Source: Stenotrophomonas maltophilia D457 (GTDB taxonomy: Bacteria > Pseudomonadota > Gammaproteobacteria > Xanthomonadales > Xanthomonadaceae). Taken from it: a stretch of DNA of 64,000 bases. The position numbers and the translations under genes are program-made. Positions 24,789 to 36,500 of the stretch are shown here, piece by piece. Below the pieces are notes generated by a model, which was not told the origin of the DNA, did no database searches, and saw only the letters and a list, made by a program, of their open reading frames with translations. How positions within the stretch are numbered: position 1 is the first letter of the stretch; every line of letters starts with the position of its first letter. The DNA is taken from the NCBI RefSeq assembly GCF_000284595.1, contig NC_017671.1, forward strand, positions 2,637,001-2,701,000. Direction: 5' to 3'.

Positions 24789-25124
24789 ATGAGTGAGCCA
24801 TTGAAGGCGGGCCTTCGCCCTGCCCTCGCCCTTGCCTTGTTGCTGGCGTTGCCATCGGCCTGGGCCGGAGAGGCGAAGAAGCAGGACGGTGCTGCGCCGT
24901 GCATCGAAGTACAGGTCAACGGCGAGCGCATCCCCGCGTGGGAATGCCTGCAACGCAGGCTGGCGCCGGCGCCGAAATCGGCGAAGTCAGCGGCGCTGCC
25001 GGATGCCGAACGCCTGATGCGGCAGCCCGGCAACCAGCTGATGCAGTACAACCTGGAAGGCACGCGGCAACGCATGGGCGATGCCTTCGGGCGGTCCGTG
25101 GTACCGCAGCGTCCGGCGCGATGA
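24789..25124 (+). CDS. Small exported hypothetical protein
   Basis: 111 residues from the ATG at 24789, with AGGAG 7 bases upstream. A signal peptide (LRPALALALLLALPSAWAGE) leads to a short basic mature protein with two cysteines (Cys38 and Cys53, in PCIEVQVNGERIPAWECLQ), likely a disulfide, and a helical C-terminus (LPDAERLMRQPGNQLMQYNL). I do not recognise a family. It is divergent from tpsB, sharing the PhoB-box-like region, and is thus probably co-regulated with the secretion island. It could be an accessory periplasmic protein or a small type II secretion cargo. Confidence 0.7.
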   Translation: MSEPLKAGLRPALALALLLALPSAWAGEAKKQDGAAPCIEVQVNGERIPAWECLQRRLAPAPKSAKSAALPDAERLMRQPGNQLMQYNLEGTRQRMGDAFGRSVVPQRPAR

Positions 25125-25136
25125 ACCCATGCAACT

Positions 25137-25218
25137 GCAGAGCCGAGCCCACGCCCGGCTGCGCCTGCACACCGTTCAACAGCCATGCAGAGGCAGCCGA
25201 GCGCGGGCTCGGCTCTAC
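25137..25218. repeat. SMAG-type REP inverted pair
   Basis: Two facing copies of the AGCCGAGCCC-type palindrome: 25137-25162 on the plus strand and 25193-25218 on the minus strand (GTAG head at 25215-25218). It lies between two convergent genes. The TAG of the minus-strand head is the stop codon of the GspC-like gene. Confidence 0.75.
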
Positions 25219-25748
25219 CGAGCGCCGCCCTGCGGAGCGGCCGGCACGATGCCATCGTTCGGCACCGGTGGCAGCGCGGGCACCGGCAGGCTGCGCGATT
25301 GCCCAGCCTGGTTCAGTTCCACCGCGTTGGCGCTGATGCTGGCCAGCACCGTACAGGGCCCCAGCCGCTGGCCGGGCGCGTAAGCCTCCGGCGGGCGTCC
25401 ATCCACCGACAACAGGGCCAGGGGCGCGTGGTCACCCGCCATCACACCCAGCACGACCACCTCGGTCTGCACCGCACCGGGCGACAGCAGCCGCACCAGC
25501 GGCAGACTGGCCACCGCATCGAACAGCGGCCGGGCCGGCGCATCGGCATGCGCTTCGCTGGCCGCCGCCGCAGGCGCCACCGCAGACAGGGTGACGCTCC
25601 AATAGGCCACCACCGCCAGCAGCAGGGTGGCCGCCAGCAGGGTCAACATCCGATTGCGATCCCAGCGCCTGCCATCCATGTTCCGCACCATCGCCACGTT
25701 CGTGTCCGCCCACGCTAGCAGCCGCCGCTGACGCTTTTGTTTCATCAT
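25215..25748 (-). CDS. gspC: Type II secretion inner-membrane protein GspC
   Basis: 177 residues if the ATG at 25748 is used; in-frame ATGs at 25691 and 25679 would shorten the cytoplasmic tail. One membrane segment (MLTLLAATLLLAVVAYWSV) and a periplasmic HR domain (VVLGVMAGDHAPLALLSVDG, then PPEAYAPGQRLGPCTVLASI) are present; there is no PDZ domain. GspC links the inner-membrane platform to the GspD secretin. It is divergent from gspH-I-J and separated from the rest of the cluster by tpsA and the DING-like gene. Confidence 0.75.
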   Translation of the reverse strand: MMKQKRQRRLLAWADTNVAMVRNMDGRRWDRNRMLTLLAATLLLAVVAYWSVTLSAVAPAAAASEAHADAPARPLFDAVASLPLVRLLSPGAVQTEVVVLGVMAGDHAPLALLSVDGRPPEAYAPGQRLGPCTVLASISANAVELNQAGQSRSLPVPALPPVPNDGIVPAAPQGGAR

Positions 25749-25794
25749 ACGGGCCTACGCTGGCAGGCATCGACCTGGACAGGAGGCAACGTCG

Positions 25795-26241
25795 ATGCAG
25801 CACGTGCCGCGTGGTTTCACCCTGCTGGAACTGATGGTGGTGCTGGTGATCATCGGCATCTGCACGGCGGGCATCGGCCTGGGCCTGGGCAGCCTGCTCG
25901 ACCCCGCGCGCCAGCTGCGGCAGGAGGCCGAACGACTGGCGCAGCGCCTGCAGGTGGCGCGCGACGAGGCCCGCATCGATGGCCGCCCCCTGCGCTGGCA
26001 GGCCGACGCCGCCGGCTACCGGTTCAGCAGGCGCGAAGGCACCCGCTGGGTGGACGTGCAACGCGACGACCTGCTGCGCCCACAGTCATGGCAACCGGCC
26101 GGCATCGTGGTGCAGCCGGCCACCCCGGTTGAACTGAGCCCGGAGTGGATCGGCGTGGCATGGGAACTGACGTTGTCGTTGCAGGGCCGCCAGCTGCGTC
26201 TTCGTGACGATGGCAGCGGACAGTTGCAGGTCGTGCAGTGA
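25795..26241 (+). CDS. gspH: Type II secretion minor pseudopilin GspH
   Basis: 148 residues. Prepilin leader and cleavage site MQHVPRG-FTLLELMVVLVI with Glu5 of the mature protein, followed by one hydrophobic helix and a small globular domain. Minor pseudopilins form the tip of the T2SS pseudopilus. A strong AGGAGG site lies 9 bases before the ATG. It heads gspH-I-J, whose genes overlap by 4 bases each. Confidence 0.85.
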   Translation: MQHVPRGFTLLELMVVLVIIGICTAGIGLGLGSLLDPARQLRQEAERLAQRLQVARDEARIDGRPLRWQADAAGYRFSRREGTRWVDVQRDDLLRPQSWQPAGIVVQPATPVELSPEWIGVAWELTLSLQGRQLRLRDDGSGQLQVVQ

Positions 26242-26600
26242 AGCGGAACATGCCCGGATTCACCTTGATCGAAGTGCTGATCGCACTGGCGATCGTTTCG
26301 ATTGCGCTGGCTGCGGTCATGCGCTCGGTCGCGGTGGCCACCGACGATCAGTCACGCCTGCGCGACCGTCGCCTGGCGCTGCTGTGCGCGCAGGACCGCT
26401 GGCAGGAGCTGCGCCTGGCCGGGCAGCCGCCGCAGGATGCACGGCTGCGCTGCGTGCAGGGGCGAAGCAGTTTCCTGGTGCTGCAGCATATCGGCACGGG
26501 GGGTGACGGACAGCCGCAACTGGAACTCAGCGTGGCTGCCGAAGATGCACCGCGGCAGTCGCTGGCGCGGATGCAGCTGCCGTGGACCGCGGCGCAATGA
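26238..26600 (+). CDS. gspI: Type II secretion minor pseudopilin GspI
   Basis: 120 residues from a GTG that overlaps the gspH stop (GTGA). Prepilin leader MKRNMPG-FTLIEVLIALAI with Glu5. GspI initiates assembly of the pseudopilus tip with GspJ and GspK. The length and the Cys pair in the globular part (LLCAQDRWQELRL and ARLRCVQGRSS) fit the GspI family (T2SSI). Confidence 0.85.
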   Translation: MKRNMPGFTLIEVLIALAIVSIALAAVMRSVAVATDDQSRLRDRRLALLCAQDRWQELRLAGQPPQDARLRCVQGRSSFLVLQHIGTGGDGQPQLELSVAAEDAPRQSLARMQLPWTAAQ

Positions 26601-27211
26601 AGCGTACCGCAGCAGGCTTCACCCTTATCGAGGTGATGATCGCGATCACCATCATGGGCGTGCTGGCGCTGATCTGCTGGCGAGCGCTCGACAGCGTGGC
26701 CAGCAGCGACCGGCGCCTGCGCCGGGCCGATGCCGAGACCACGACGGCACTGCGCGTGCTGCAGCAGTTCCAGCGCGATATCGAGATGCGTGCCGACGAT
26801 GCGCTGATGAACGGCGCGGTGCGCCCGGCGGATCGTCCGCAGCGACTGTTGCCGCCTTCGCTGGTGAGCGAATGGCACCCGGATGGCAGCTTTGCGCTGG
26901 AAATCACCCGCAGCGTCGACAGTGATGGGCTGCGCTGGCAGCGGGTGCGCTGGTGGCGGCAAGGCAACACGCTGTGGCGCGCCAGCGGTACGGCGACGGA
27001 CCGCTATCCCCTGCCCGCGCCGGTTCCTTCGGAAGGCATTGCAGTGGCAAAGGATGTGCAGCGGTTCGAGGTGCGCGCCTGGCAGCCCGGGGCCGGCTGG
27101 GCGATGCTGCCGAGCGAGGGCGAGGTGCTGCCGGCCACCGGGCTGGAACTGCGGCTGGGCCTGCGTGACGGGCGTGGACCGCTGGGCTACCGGCGCGTGC
27201 TGGAGCTTTAG
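26597..27211 (+). CDS. gspJ: Type II secretion minor pseudopilin GspJ
   Basis: 204 residues from the ATG at 26597, overlapping the gspI stop (ATGA). Leader MKRTAAG-FTLIEVMIAITI with Glu5 and the longer globular domain of GspJ (LQQFQRDIEMRADDALMNGA, LRWQRVRWWRQGNTLWRAS). It completes the tip complex with GspI, GspH and GspK (the last encoded 21 kb away on the other strand). It converges on tpsA across a REP-filled gap. Confidence 0.88.
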   Translation: MKRTAAGFTLIEVMIAITIMGVLALICWRALDSVASSDRRLRRADAETTTALRVLQQFQRDIEMRADDALMNGAVRPADRPQRLLPPSLVSEWHPDGSFALEITRSVDSDGLRWQRVRWWRQGNTLWRASGTATDRYPLPAPVPSEGIAVAKDVQRFEVRAWQPGAGWAMLPSEGEVLPATGLELRLGLRDGRGPLGYRRVLEL

Positions 27212-27580
27212 GATTCCTCCCAGGCAAAGCACCCACGCATGGCGTGGATCTACTGCCGAGCGGCTTCTACTGCCCGGCCTGCCCTGGTGGGTGCCGACCG
27301 TTGGTCGGCACTGAGGCTGGTCCGGGCATCCGCGCATGCCGTGGACCTACTGCCGAGCCTGCCGCCGGGCGCGCTCCTGCACCCGGCGGCGCCGTGTCGG
27401 TGGTCCTCACCGCTGATGGCCGCTCCCTGCCCTCCGTGCCATCCTGGCTGGGGCCGCCACCGTTCCGTGGCGGCTGGCCCGATGCTGTTCGTTCTTTCGG
27501 CCCGGTCGCATCCACGCATGGCGTGGATCTACTGCCGAGCTTGGTGGGCAGCAACGTGTGCCGACCAAGGACGGCACCTA
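27212..27580. repeat. Cluster of five REP palindromes between convergent genes
   Basis: The 366-base gap between gspJ and tpsA holds no gene but at least five palindromes of two types. Type 1, CCACGCATGGCGTGG then ATCTAC (minus strand GTAGATCC...): 27233-27253, 27330-27350 (variant CCGCGCATGCCGTGG) and 27512-27532. Type 2, GTGCCGACC-GTT-GGTCGGCAC: 27291-27311 and a variant at 27558-27577 that touches the tpsA stop. They probably stop transcription from both sides. Confidence 0.8.
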
Positions 27581-30500
27581 TCGGCGCTGCGTGCCCTCGT
27601 CGCGACTTGCCTGCGGGAACTGGAAGGCACTGTTGGCGTCATAACCGCTGTTGGCAGTGTTGCCACGCGCCGGCGGGTCGATGCTGCTGGTGCCACTGCC
27701 GAAGCCGAGGATCTGCACGCTGATCACCGACGGCTGGTTGCGCCGTGCCTCGTCCTGGCTCTTGCGCATCACATCCTGTGCCGCCTGGCTGGCGCTGTTG
27801 GCTGCCGCACTGGCCGAGGCCAGCGCATTGACGTTCACCGATGCCAGCACCGGCAGGCCCTTGCTCTCGCCCTGCACCTGGATGTTGGCCGCGTTGAGCA
27901 CCTGCAGTGCGGCCAGGTTGATGTTGCCCGAGACGCGGATACCGGCCTCGCCCGCATCGATGGTGCCAAGCGGTGCGATCAGGTCGACGTCGCCCGGCGG
28001 TACTTCGGCAATGGGGTTCAAGGTCGCGATGCCGGCACCGCTGGCCGGGGCCTGCGGCGACAGGATTACATTGCCCCAGCCGTCATAGACGCGGCGCGGT
28101 GGCGTGTACAGCAACGTCGTCCGCGAACCACGACCGGCGTTGATGTCACCCTGCTCCGACCACGCCAGGATGTCGCCGCCGAAGGTGGTCATCACCCGCG
28201 ACAGGCCCAGCAGCACGCTGTCCTGGCTGAACAGCCGGATATCGCCTTGCCCCTGGGTGACAAGGCCGGCGCTGGCAGGTGGCACCACGCCCTGCACACC
28301 GATCACGATCTGCCCACCCGGTGCCATCAGCTCGATGTTGCCGCCCGCCTCGGTACGCACGCCGGAGCCACCGTACATCACGATATCGCCGGTACGGTCG
28401 ATCGTCGCACCGGCCGCATTCCTGTCCGGCATCAGCGTGGCGATGGCTTCGCGCCCACGCAGGTAGGAGCCGAAGCGGGACCCTTCTGCATCGGTATATT
28501 CCCGTCCACCTTCGCGCAGCTCGGCGTAATAGACCTGGCGCAGGAAGATGCGCTGCTGTTCCTGCGGCAGCGCATCGAACGCGGCCAGCGCCCCGTCGCC
28601 GTCGGCCGCCACGCCGAAGCGCTGCTGCAGCCACTGCTTCAGCTCCTGGTTGTAGACCTTGACTGCCTTGCCCGGCTGCGATGCAAGCGATTGCGCGGGA
28701 TCGGCAAGGTTGGCAGGGTGCAGATAACGGGCACGCAGGGCCGCGAAGTCGATCTGCTGGTTGCCGGCCGTCAGCGCGATGCTGGCGCCGGGACGGGTGT
28801 CGCCCTGCACGATGCCACCGAGGCTGGCGATGCTGCCCGCATCCTCCTGGCGCAACTGGCGGCCGGCACTGATCTCGACGTTGCCAGGGCCGGCAATGGT
28901 CGCATTCAGATGCACGATGTCGCGGCCCGCCGTCGCCACCGTGATGTCGGTGGGCGCGGTGTTCAACGCGGTCATCGACACCCCGAGGATGTCCCGGCCT
29001 GCCCGCAGTTGCACGGCGCCGGCGGCCTCGAACCAGTTCAACTGCGTGCGCTGCCCCGCGTTGGGATTCAGCGTGCGCCGGGCGCCGGTGGCCAGACCGA
29101 TAATGTCGCCCTGCACCGCGTAGTAACGGCTCGGCGCCAGTGCCGCAGACACAGTGGACAGCGGCGTATTCGGACCGAATGCGAACAGTGGAAGCGACCC
29201 CGCCGGCGATGCCGTGTTGCCGTCGACGGACAGGTTGTGCCGCGAGCGGGTCACATTGCCTGCGGAATCCCCCTGCTCGGCCATGAATGCCGGGTCGAAG
29301 GGTCCCGGCAGGCGCGCGTCACTGGCCGAGCGCGCGATCTGGGTCGCGCCAGGCTGGGCGAAGATGCCGCCACCGGCCAGGACGTCCAGCCGTCCTGTCG
29401 CCGAGGGTGCCAGCAGAATCACATCCTGCGTCCCCGGCGTGGTGCTGATCCGGTCCAGCTTGATGTCACCCTGCGCAGCAATGGCGCTGAAGCGCGAAGG
29501 ATAGAGCCAGTAATTCAGCAGATCATCGCCGCCACGCACAACAAGCTGGACCTGCTCCCGCCACAGATTGCTGCCCGTCACGTTTTCCGGCCCGGCGAGG
29601 CCTGGCGCGAGGTCACCACCGGCACTGAACAGATCCACGGCCGTGTTGGCGGTCCACAGGGAGAACCACGTACTGCCTGCAGCGTGCGCGCTATCATCCT
29701 GCAGCACCGCGCTGTAGTTGGCCAGCGGAACCCGGCCGGCATCGGCGACGCCGCCGAGCACCACATCGCCCCGCGCCTGCAGCTGCGCGGCGGCGTCGCC
29801 CAGCACCAGCACCGGCCCGCCCATCGCGCGGGCGGCGTCAGGCGCAAACAGGTCTGCCGCCCGCTGCTTACCCAGCGTCGCGTAGCTTTCCAGGGTGACG
29901 CCCATTGCACCGATGCGCCCCGCATCGAGCTGCAGGCTCCCACGCAGGTTGCTGAAGGTACCGTTGAGGTCGAGATTCTGTCCCGCCCTGGAGGGGTTGA
30001 GGCTGGAGATCGTCGCCTGCAGGTTCGGATTCAGCGCGCCACCGATACGCAGCTGCAGGTCGCCGCCGCCGGTCAGGTGCAGCTGGCCATCGCTGACCCG
30101 GCCGGTCGATCCCACCGCGGCAATGATCGCACCCGAGCGCGGTGCGATCGTCGAGACCAACGCGTCACCTATCGCATCGCGCACGCCGGCGTCACGCCCG
30201 GCCTCCAGCGTCAGGTTGCCCCCGCCCAATGTGCCGAAGCCGGTGAAACCAACCATCCGTGGAGAGGCGCCAGCGGCAGCGGACACGTTGGTGTAGGCGC
30301 CAAAGTTCACCCACCAGCTGGTCGGCACCGGCTCCACCCCAGTGGTGCCGCCGGTACCCTGCCGCCACAGCCAGTTGCCGACCGCGGCACTGGAGTACAG
30401 CGCCCAGTCGCGATCGCTGCTGCCCGACTCTGCGCGCGCGGTCCAGGCGTCGCCGACGATATCGCGCCCGGCTTCGACGCGCAGGTTGCCACCATGATCC

Positions 30501-33500
30501 GGATACCAGGCCTGGTAGCCTGCCATCGCGGCGTCATAGCTGCCCGGCACCAGGTTCGGTCCCAGCACTGCGGTGTTCCAAGGGGCCGCTGCACGGGGCG
30601 AATTGAAGGCAGCGTCGCGGCCCCCACCCAGCGCGGCGGGAGTGCCGGCGGTGTAGACGCCAAAGCCTGACTTCATCACGACGTCACCGGCCGCGAGCAG
30701 TTCCATGTCGCCCCTGCCGGTGCGCAGTACGCTCCACGCCGGCGTGCCTGCGCGCTTGCCGTAAGTGGTCACTTCGGTCTGCGTGCCGCCGCCGGCGCAG
30801 TAGGTGGGCGCGGTGCTGCAGAACTCGTCTTCGGTCATGCCAAACATCGCGGCGAAGTCCTTCGCAGGAGTGCCTGCGTAGGACTCGTCGCCCCAGTAAT
30901 CCAGCGAGCCCTGCGCGGCCACCTGGCGGGGTGCCGGGCCGCAGTAGTCGGCCGACATCGCGCAGAACTCGTCTTCGGTGAAGCCGAACATGTCGGCCAG
31001 CTCCGCGATCGGACGGCCTGCATAGGAGGTGTCGCCGATCCAGTCCAACGATGCCTGCTCGGTCAACGCGCGATCCCCCACCCAGATGATTTCCGTCTTG
31101 ACCGTGCCGATCGAGCCCTGGTGGGTATCGGCCAGCACCACGCTGCCATCGCTGCCCCAGCGCCGGCTGCGTGGGTCGGCTGCCCCGGCATCGGCGCCGG
31201 CAACAACGGTCAGGTCCCAGGAGGTGGTGCCCTCGGCCAGCATCGGCGCCAGCGCCCAGTTGCGCCCCTGGTTGCCGCCGGCATCGGCCGGCCTCAGATT
31301 CACCGGCGCGTCGCCGGGCAGCTCCACCTTGGTCAACGACGGGATGTACGCGCCCACCTTGAGCGCGACTTCGCGTGCCAGGCGCAGCGCAACCGGCAGC
31401 ACCGCGCCGGCGGGCCACTCCTGTGCCGCCATCTGTACCGCACTGCGCAGGCGGAAGCCGGCTCCCAGCCGCGCACCGGCCGCCAGCATCAGCGGCTCCT
31501 GCAGCACGGTGCCCGCGGCCAGCGTCTGCCCGGAGTCGGTGGTCACCGCCGCACCCAGCACCGTGCCTGCAGGCAGCCGCAGGTTCTGCGAGATCACCAT
31601 CGGCGCGGGCAGCACGGTACCGACCGGAAGCGTTACCGATTCGACCGGCACGTCATAGTTCAGGCGGGTGCCGGCCTGGAACTCGGTGCCGGGCTGCAGC
31701 TTCACTCCGTCCACCGGCACCACCAGCCCACCGCCAAAGGGGGTGTGCCCCGCGCTGCCATTGCGGCCCTCGTACAGCTGCCAGCCGCCCTCATCCGGCG
31801 TGGACGGCGGCGCTGCGAACCCATCGTTGATGCTGCCGTAGACGTTGATGTTGCCTTCGGCGCGCAGCACCAGCGAGGCCGATTCGCCGAAGCCACGCCG
31901 CGATGGATCGGCGCGGTTGGCATCGGGGCCATAACGGTAGCCGGACAGATCGATGTCGCCGGCGATGGTCAGGTCGCCGTCCGGGTTGGCGTCGCTGCGC
32001 CGCGCCAGCACCTGCACGCCGGGACGAAGGCGCACATCGCCCAGCGCCCGCGTGCGCTGCTGCAGATCCGCGTTGCCCAGCGCACCATCGATCCAGGCCA
32101 CGCTGTGCGGATCGACTACCTGGTCCAGCCACTGCTGGGTGACCAGCTGCGCGCGGTTGCCGCCCACGTCAGCGGTGGTTGCCAGGGGCGCATCGTCGTA
32201 GCGGCGAACACCATTGAGCTGGATGTCGGCCGCGCCATCGATGCGCAGGCCGGTGGCCGCGGCAATCGCCGCGTCGTTGCTGCCCAGCCGCGGCACATCG
32301 ATCTTCAGCGTGCCGCGCGGGGTGCCATCGTTCTGGCCAGGACGTCCACCGACGGCAACGTCGCTGCCCGCACGCAGGTCCAGCTGCGCCGCGCTGCCCA
32401 GGCCGACGGCACCCTCGGCGCTGCCCAGCGTGATGGTGGCCCGGTTGGGACTGTCGATGATCTTGCCATGGCTGTCCACGCGCAGGCCGGTACCGTGCGC
32501 GTCCAGCGTACCGTCCACCTGCAACTGATCGCGGGCGTACAGGCGGATGCTGCCGACCTGCTCGCCGCTGGCATCGATGCGGCCGGCCACGGTCAGGCTG
32601 CCCGCATCGACGCTGATATCGACCCTGCGCGCCTTCACTTCGTCGCCGATCCGCAGATCGCCCTCACCGATCTGGAAGCTGCGACCCCCGACGACGCCGC
32701 CGGCAGTCAATCGCTGGTTGAGGCCGGCGAAGTCCTGCAGCTGGCGTGCGCGCACCACCAGTTCGCCACCGTCATAGGGCACCAGCGTGCCACCGGCATC
32801 GTAACGACCAGTGGCGGCACCCTGCAGAACACCGGCCAGATCGGCTCGGCCGGCCATTGCGGTGACCGTCAGGCGTCCGCCGCGGTTGTTGCGTGCGGAA
32901 ACATCGATGCGGGAGGCCGCATCGGCGCGGATGTCACCCGTGTCGCTGGACAGCAGGACATCGCCGCCCCAGCTGAACTTGTCCACGTCGTACAGCGAGA
33001 CCTTGCGCCCGGCCAGGTCCAGCGCGGCCCGGCTGCCAAGCGTGATGCCCTCGCGCGCGTTCGCCGACAGCCGTCCGGACGCCAGCGCGATCGTGCTGTC
33101 CAGCGCGATCCGGTTGGCGTCGATGCTCAACTCACTGCCCAGTGCATCGCCACCCGTCTTGCCGGCGCCACCCTGCAGGCGGAAGTCGCCGCCGGTGCGC
33201 ACGCGCAGCTGCGCGGCGGGATCGGCAGCCAATAGCGGTGTATCGATACCGAGGTTGCCTCCGCTGTACTGCCACCCCTTGTCGGCCAGATAGTCGCCAC
33301 GCTGCTGGAATACGTCCAGCGTGCCCTGCGCGGAGAACGACAGCTGCTCCGAGGCACTCAGGTTCAGCGCACTGAAGCCGAGCACCTGCCGGTTCGCAGG
33401 TACTTCAGAGCTGGGACGGCTGAATGGCGCCCGCCCCAGCTGCAGCTGCCGGGTGACGATGTCCAGTTGCCCGGCCCCGAGCCGGTCCACCATCGGCTCG

Positions 33501-36500
33501 GCCGGCGGCACCGTCGCGTCGCTGCCCGGCGCCTGGCCCGCCGCCAATGAGCCGTCCCAGACCAGCGTGTCCACCAGGATGCGCGCGCGGTCGGTCGCCG
33601 CACCGTAGCCGCGGATGGCCTGCGCACCGAGCACAAGCGTCTGCAGGCCACTGCGGCCGGTGGCACTGTCGCGCGCATCCAGGTCGACGCTGCCGAACAC
33701 GTTGACAGACTCCCGCGCGACCAGACTCAACGTGTCTAGCGCCGGCGCGCCGGTCGCATCATTGCCGCGCAGCAGTTGTTGCAGCACGGACTGGTTCATG
33801 GTCATGCCACTGGGCAGCGCCCCGGCCGCAGCGGCCTGGGCGATCGCTTCGGCACTGCCGAGGTTCAGCGCCGCCATGCTCAGGCCGAGCTGGCGGGTGC
33901 CATAGCTGGCCGAGTCGCGCATCTGCAGCGCGCCATCGGTCGCTACCGCGATGCTGCCATCGGAAACCAGCCGCGTCTGGCCGTCGCACGCCGCCTGGCA
34001 TCCGCCGATGTCGATCGCCACCGGACCGGCCTCCACCCCGGTGGTGCCGGTGATCAGGTTCAGGCGCTGGTTGGACACCGCCAGCAGGCCGCCGGAGACC
34101 TGGTAAGGCAGCGTCGCGCTGGCATTCGCGTTGGCGGATGCGAACGGCAGTGTATCGAGGGTCGCACCGGCCTCGACCAGCACGCCACTGCCACCGGAGG
34201 CCGCTGCCACCAGCACTTCCGGTGCGTTCAAGGTGACGCCGGAACGGATCGCCACGCTGCGCGCCTGGCCGGTCACCGCCACCTGCGAGGCCTCCTGGTT
34301 GAACTGCCCGCCGATCATCATCCGCGCCGGCAGGAAGGCATTGAGCGCGTCGTCGCTGAAGGTGGCGCCGCGATCACTCGCCTGCGATTGCGTGGTGCCA
34401 TCGAGGATCTCCAGCGAACCGACCGCCGGGCTCGCCAACGTGGCTGCCAGCGTGCCACCACGCCCCTTGTCGGTGGCAGCCGCGAACCGCGCGGTGCCGG
34501 CGAAGTGGATGGCAGGCGTTGCTGCACGACCTGCACCTTCGCCCAGCGCAAGGGTCAACCCGAGCGCATCGATGGTCTGCCAGCCACGCGACTCGCCGCG
34601 GCGGTCGGCCACCGATTGCGCGAAGCTGTTGTAGGAGGTTTCGTTGTAGCCCGAGTGCCGGCGTACCACGGCCGCGGGAGTCAGCAGGATGTCGGTGAGC
34701 AACGGCGAGATTGCCGCGCCCAGCGCCGTGCGCTGCTGCCCGGACACACGCCAGGTGCCGGTGCCGGTCGCAATCGGTTGCACGATGCCGGAGGTGCCGG
34801 TGGCGCCCAGCTCCACCCGGAATGCGCCGGGCTGCAGCGCATAGCTTGCCGGCATCAGCGTGTAGGTGCCGGCCGCCAGGCCGGGCACGCCAGCCGGCAC
34901 GGTGATCTGCTGGCCCACCGCCGGAGCTGCGAACCCTTCTTCGCCACTGGGGGCGAACGCCCCGGCGCGTCCCGGTACGATCGCGTACACCGGGTTGCCC
35001 GACGCACTGAACCCGTAGCGCGGGTTGGCGTCGGCCAACGCCGTACGCAGGACGTCGACAGAGCCACCGCGTCCTGACACGAAGGCGGCGCCGGTCAACT
35101 CACCACCGCCGGACATGTCCAGCAGGGCCCCCGGCGCCACCTCGATCTCGTTGGCCTTCAGTGTCACCCCCATCGAGGAGATACCGGCCGGCGTCAGCGA
35201 ACCCAGGCTGCGCGTACCGACCCGCCAGTCAACACCATCGACGGTGCCACCATAGGGCAGCGACAAGCCGGCGCCACTGGTCGAGGTTACGCTGCCTGGC
35301 AGCAGTTCCACCCGGCTGCCGACGGTTCCGTTCTGGATCAGGCCACCCAGCTGCAGCGTGCCCATCGGCGCCTGTACGTTGCCGCCCTGCTGCACCGTGG
35401 CGGCCACCAGGCGAAGCGTACCCAGCGCCGATTCCGGCGCCGGCTTCGTGGCCGCACCGGTGCCGTGGATGCGCAGCACGGCATCCGGATCGGACCAGTA
35501 ATCAGCGGTCTGCACGGTCTGCGCCGACGCGCCGGCCACCAGCGTGCCGACCGCGCCTGTGGTGGGATACAGGCGCGCAGCGGTCACGTCCATCGAACCA
35601 GCCGTCATCAACGCGCTGGTGTTGCCACTGCTGGCAATGCCGTTGGTCAGGCGCACGTCACTGCGGCTTTCCAGCGCCACATGCTTGAAACCCGGCAGCC
35701 AGGTGACGTCGCGGATGTCGATCAGCCCGGCCTGCACCGCCAGCGCGTGATCTTCCGGCCCGGACGAAGCGACCGCGGCGGTGCCCTGCAGGTTCTCGCC
35801 CGGCATCTGGCGCCAGCGTGCCTGCGCCAGGCGAACGTAGGGCGCACTCAGTCGCAGCCCCGACGATGGCCCGGCATCCACGGCCATGCCCAGGCTCGAA
35901 GTACCCTGGCCGTGGATGCGCAGGCTCTGGGCCAGGCGCAGGTCGACGTCGCCGACCGCGCGGATGTCACCGAACACGGACAGATTGTCGAAACCGCCAG
36001 CCTGCAGCTGCTCGACCGACAACGCGGCGTGGCCATACTCCAATGTGGCCGGCAGTGGCTGCCCCGGTGCGCTGTGCTGGCTGAGGGTGATCGCACGTGA
36101 CCGCAGTACCTCCTCGCTGGCGCCACGTGCATGGATGCTGCCGCCAAAGGCCAGCCCCAGGGTGCCGCCGCGTGCGCCGGCACCGCCGGCGGCCGCATCC
36201 ATCCCGCCGTCCAGGTACAGCGCATTGGCCGAGCGCAGCACGATCTGCCCGCCATCGCTGTCCACGCGCACGCGGCCCTGGCCGTCGACGTCCAGCTCGG
36301 CCGACGCGCCCCGCGCCTGCAGGCGCGCACCGCGTTCGACCACCACGAAGGCTTCCGGTGGTCGGTTGTCGACGAACGCTGTGGTCTCCCAGTCCAGCGC
36401 CCCGCCAATCTCGATGCGTCCACCCGCGCGCACCTGCCCGCGCAGACGGCCGCTGGAATCGGGCAGCGAAATCGCGTCTGCATCGGCATCCAGCAGCGCG

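Noticed and set aside
27212..27580. CRISPR array
   Set aside because: The repeats are palindromic, irregularly spaced and in both orientations, without uniform spacers or cas genes.
27239..30670. Very long open frames on the strand opposite tpsA (also 9407-12883, 31121-33235, 44117-47482 and others)
   Set aside because: They mirror highly biased GC-rich coding genes, have Arg/Gly/His-rich low-sense translations and no ribosome binding sites; they are antisense shadows.
29759..30708. RGD tripeptides in TpsA (GRGDMEL, ARGDVVL) as integrin-binding motifs
   Set aside because: RGD is expected by chance in a 4127-residue Gly/Arg/Asp-rich protein; no supporting context.
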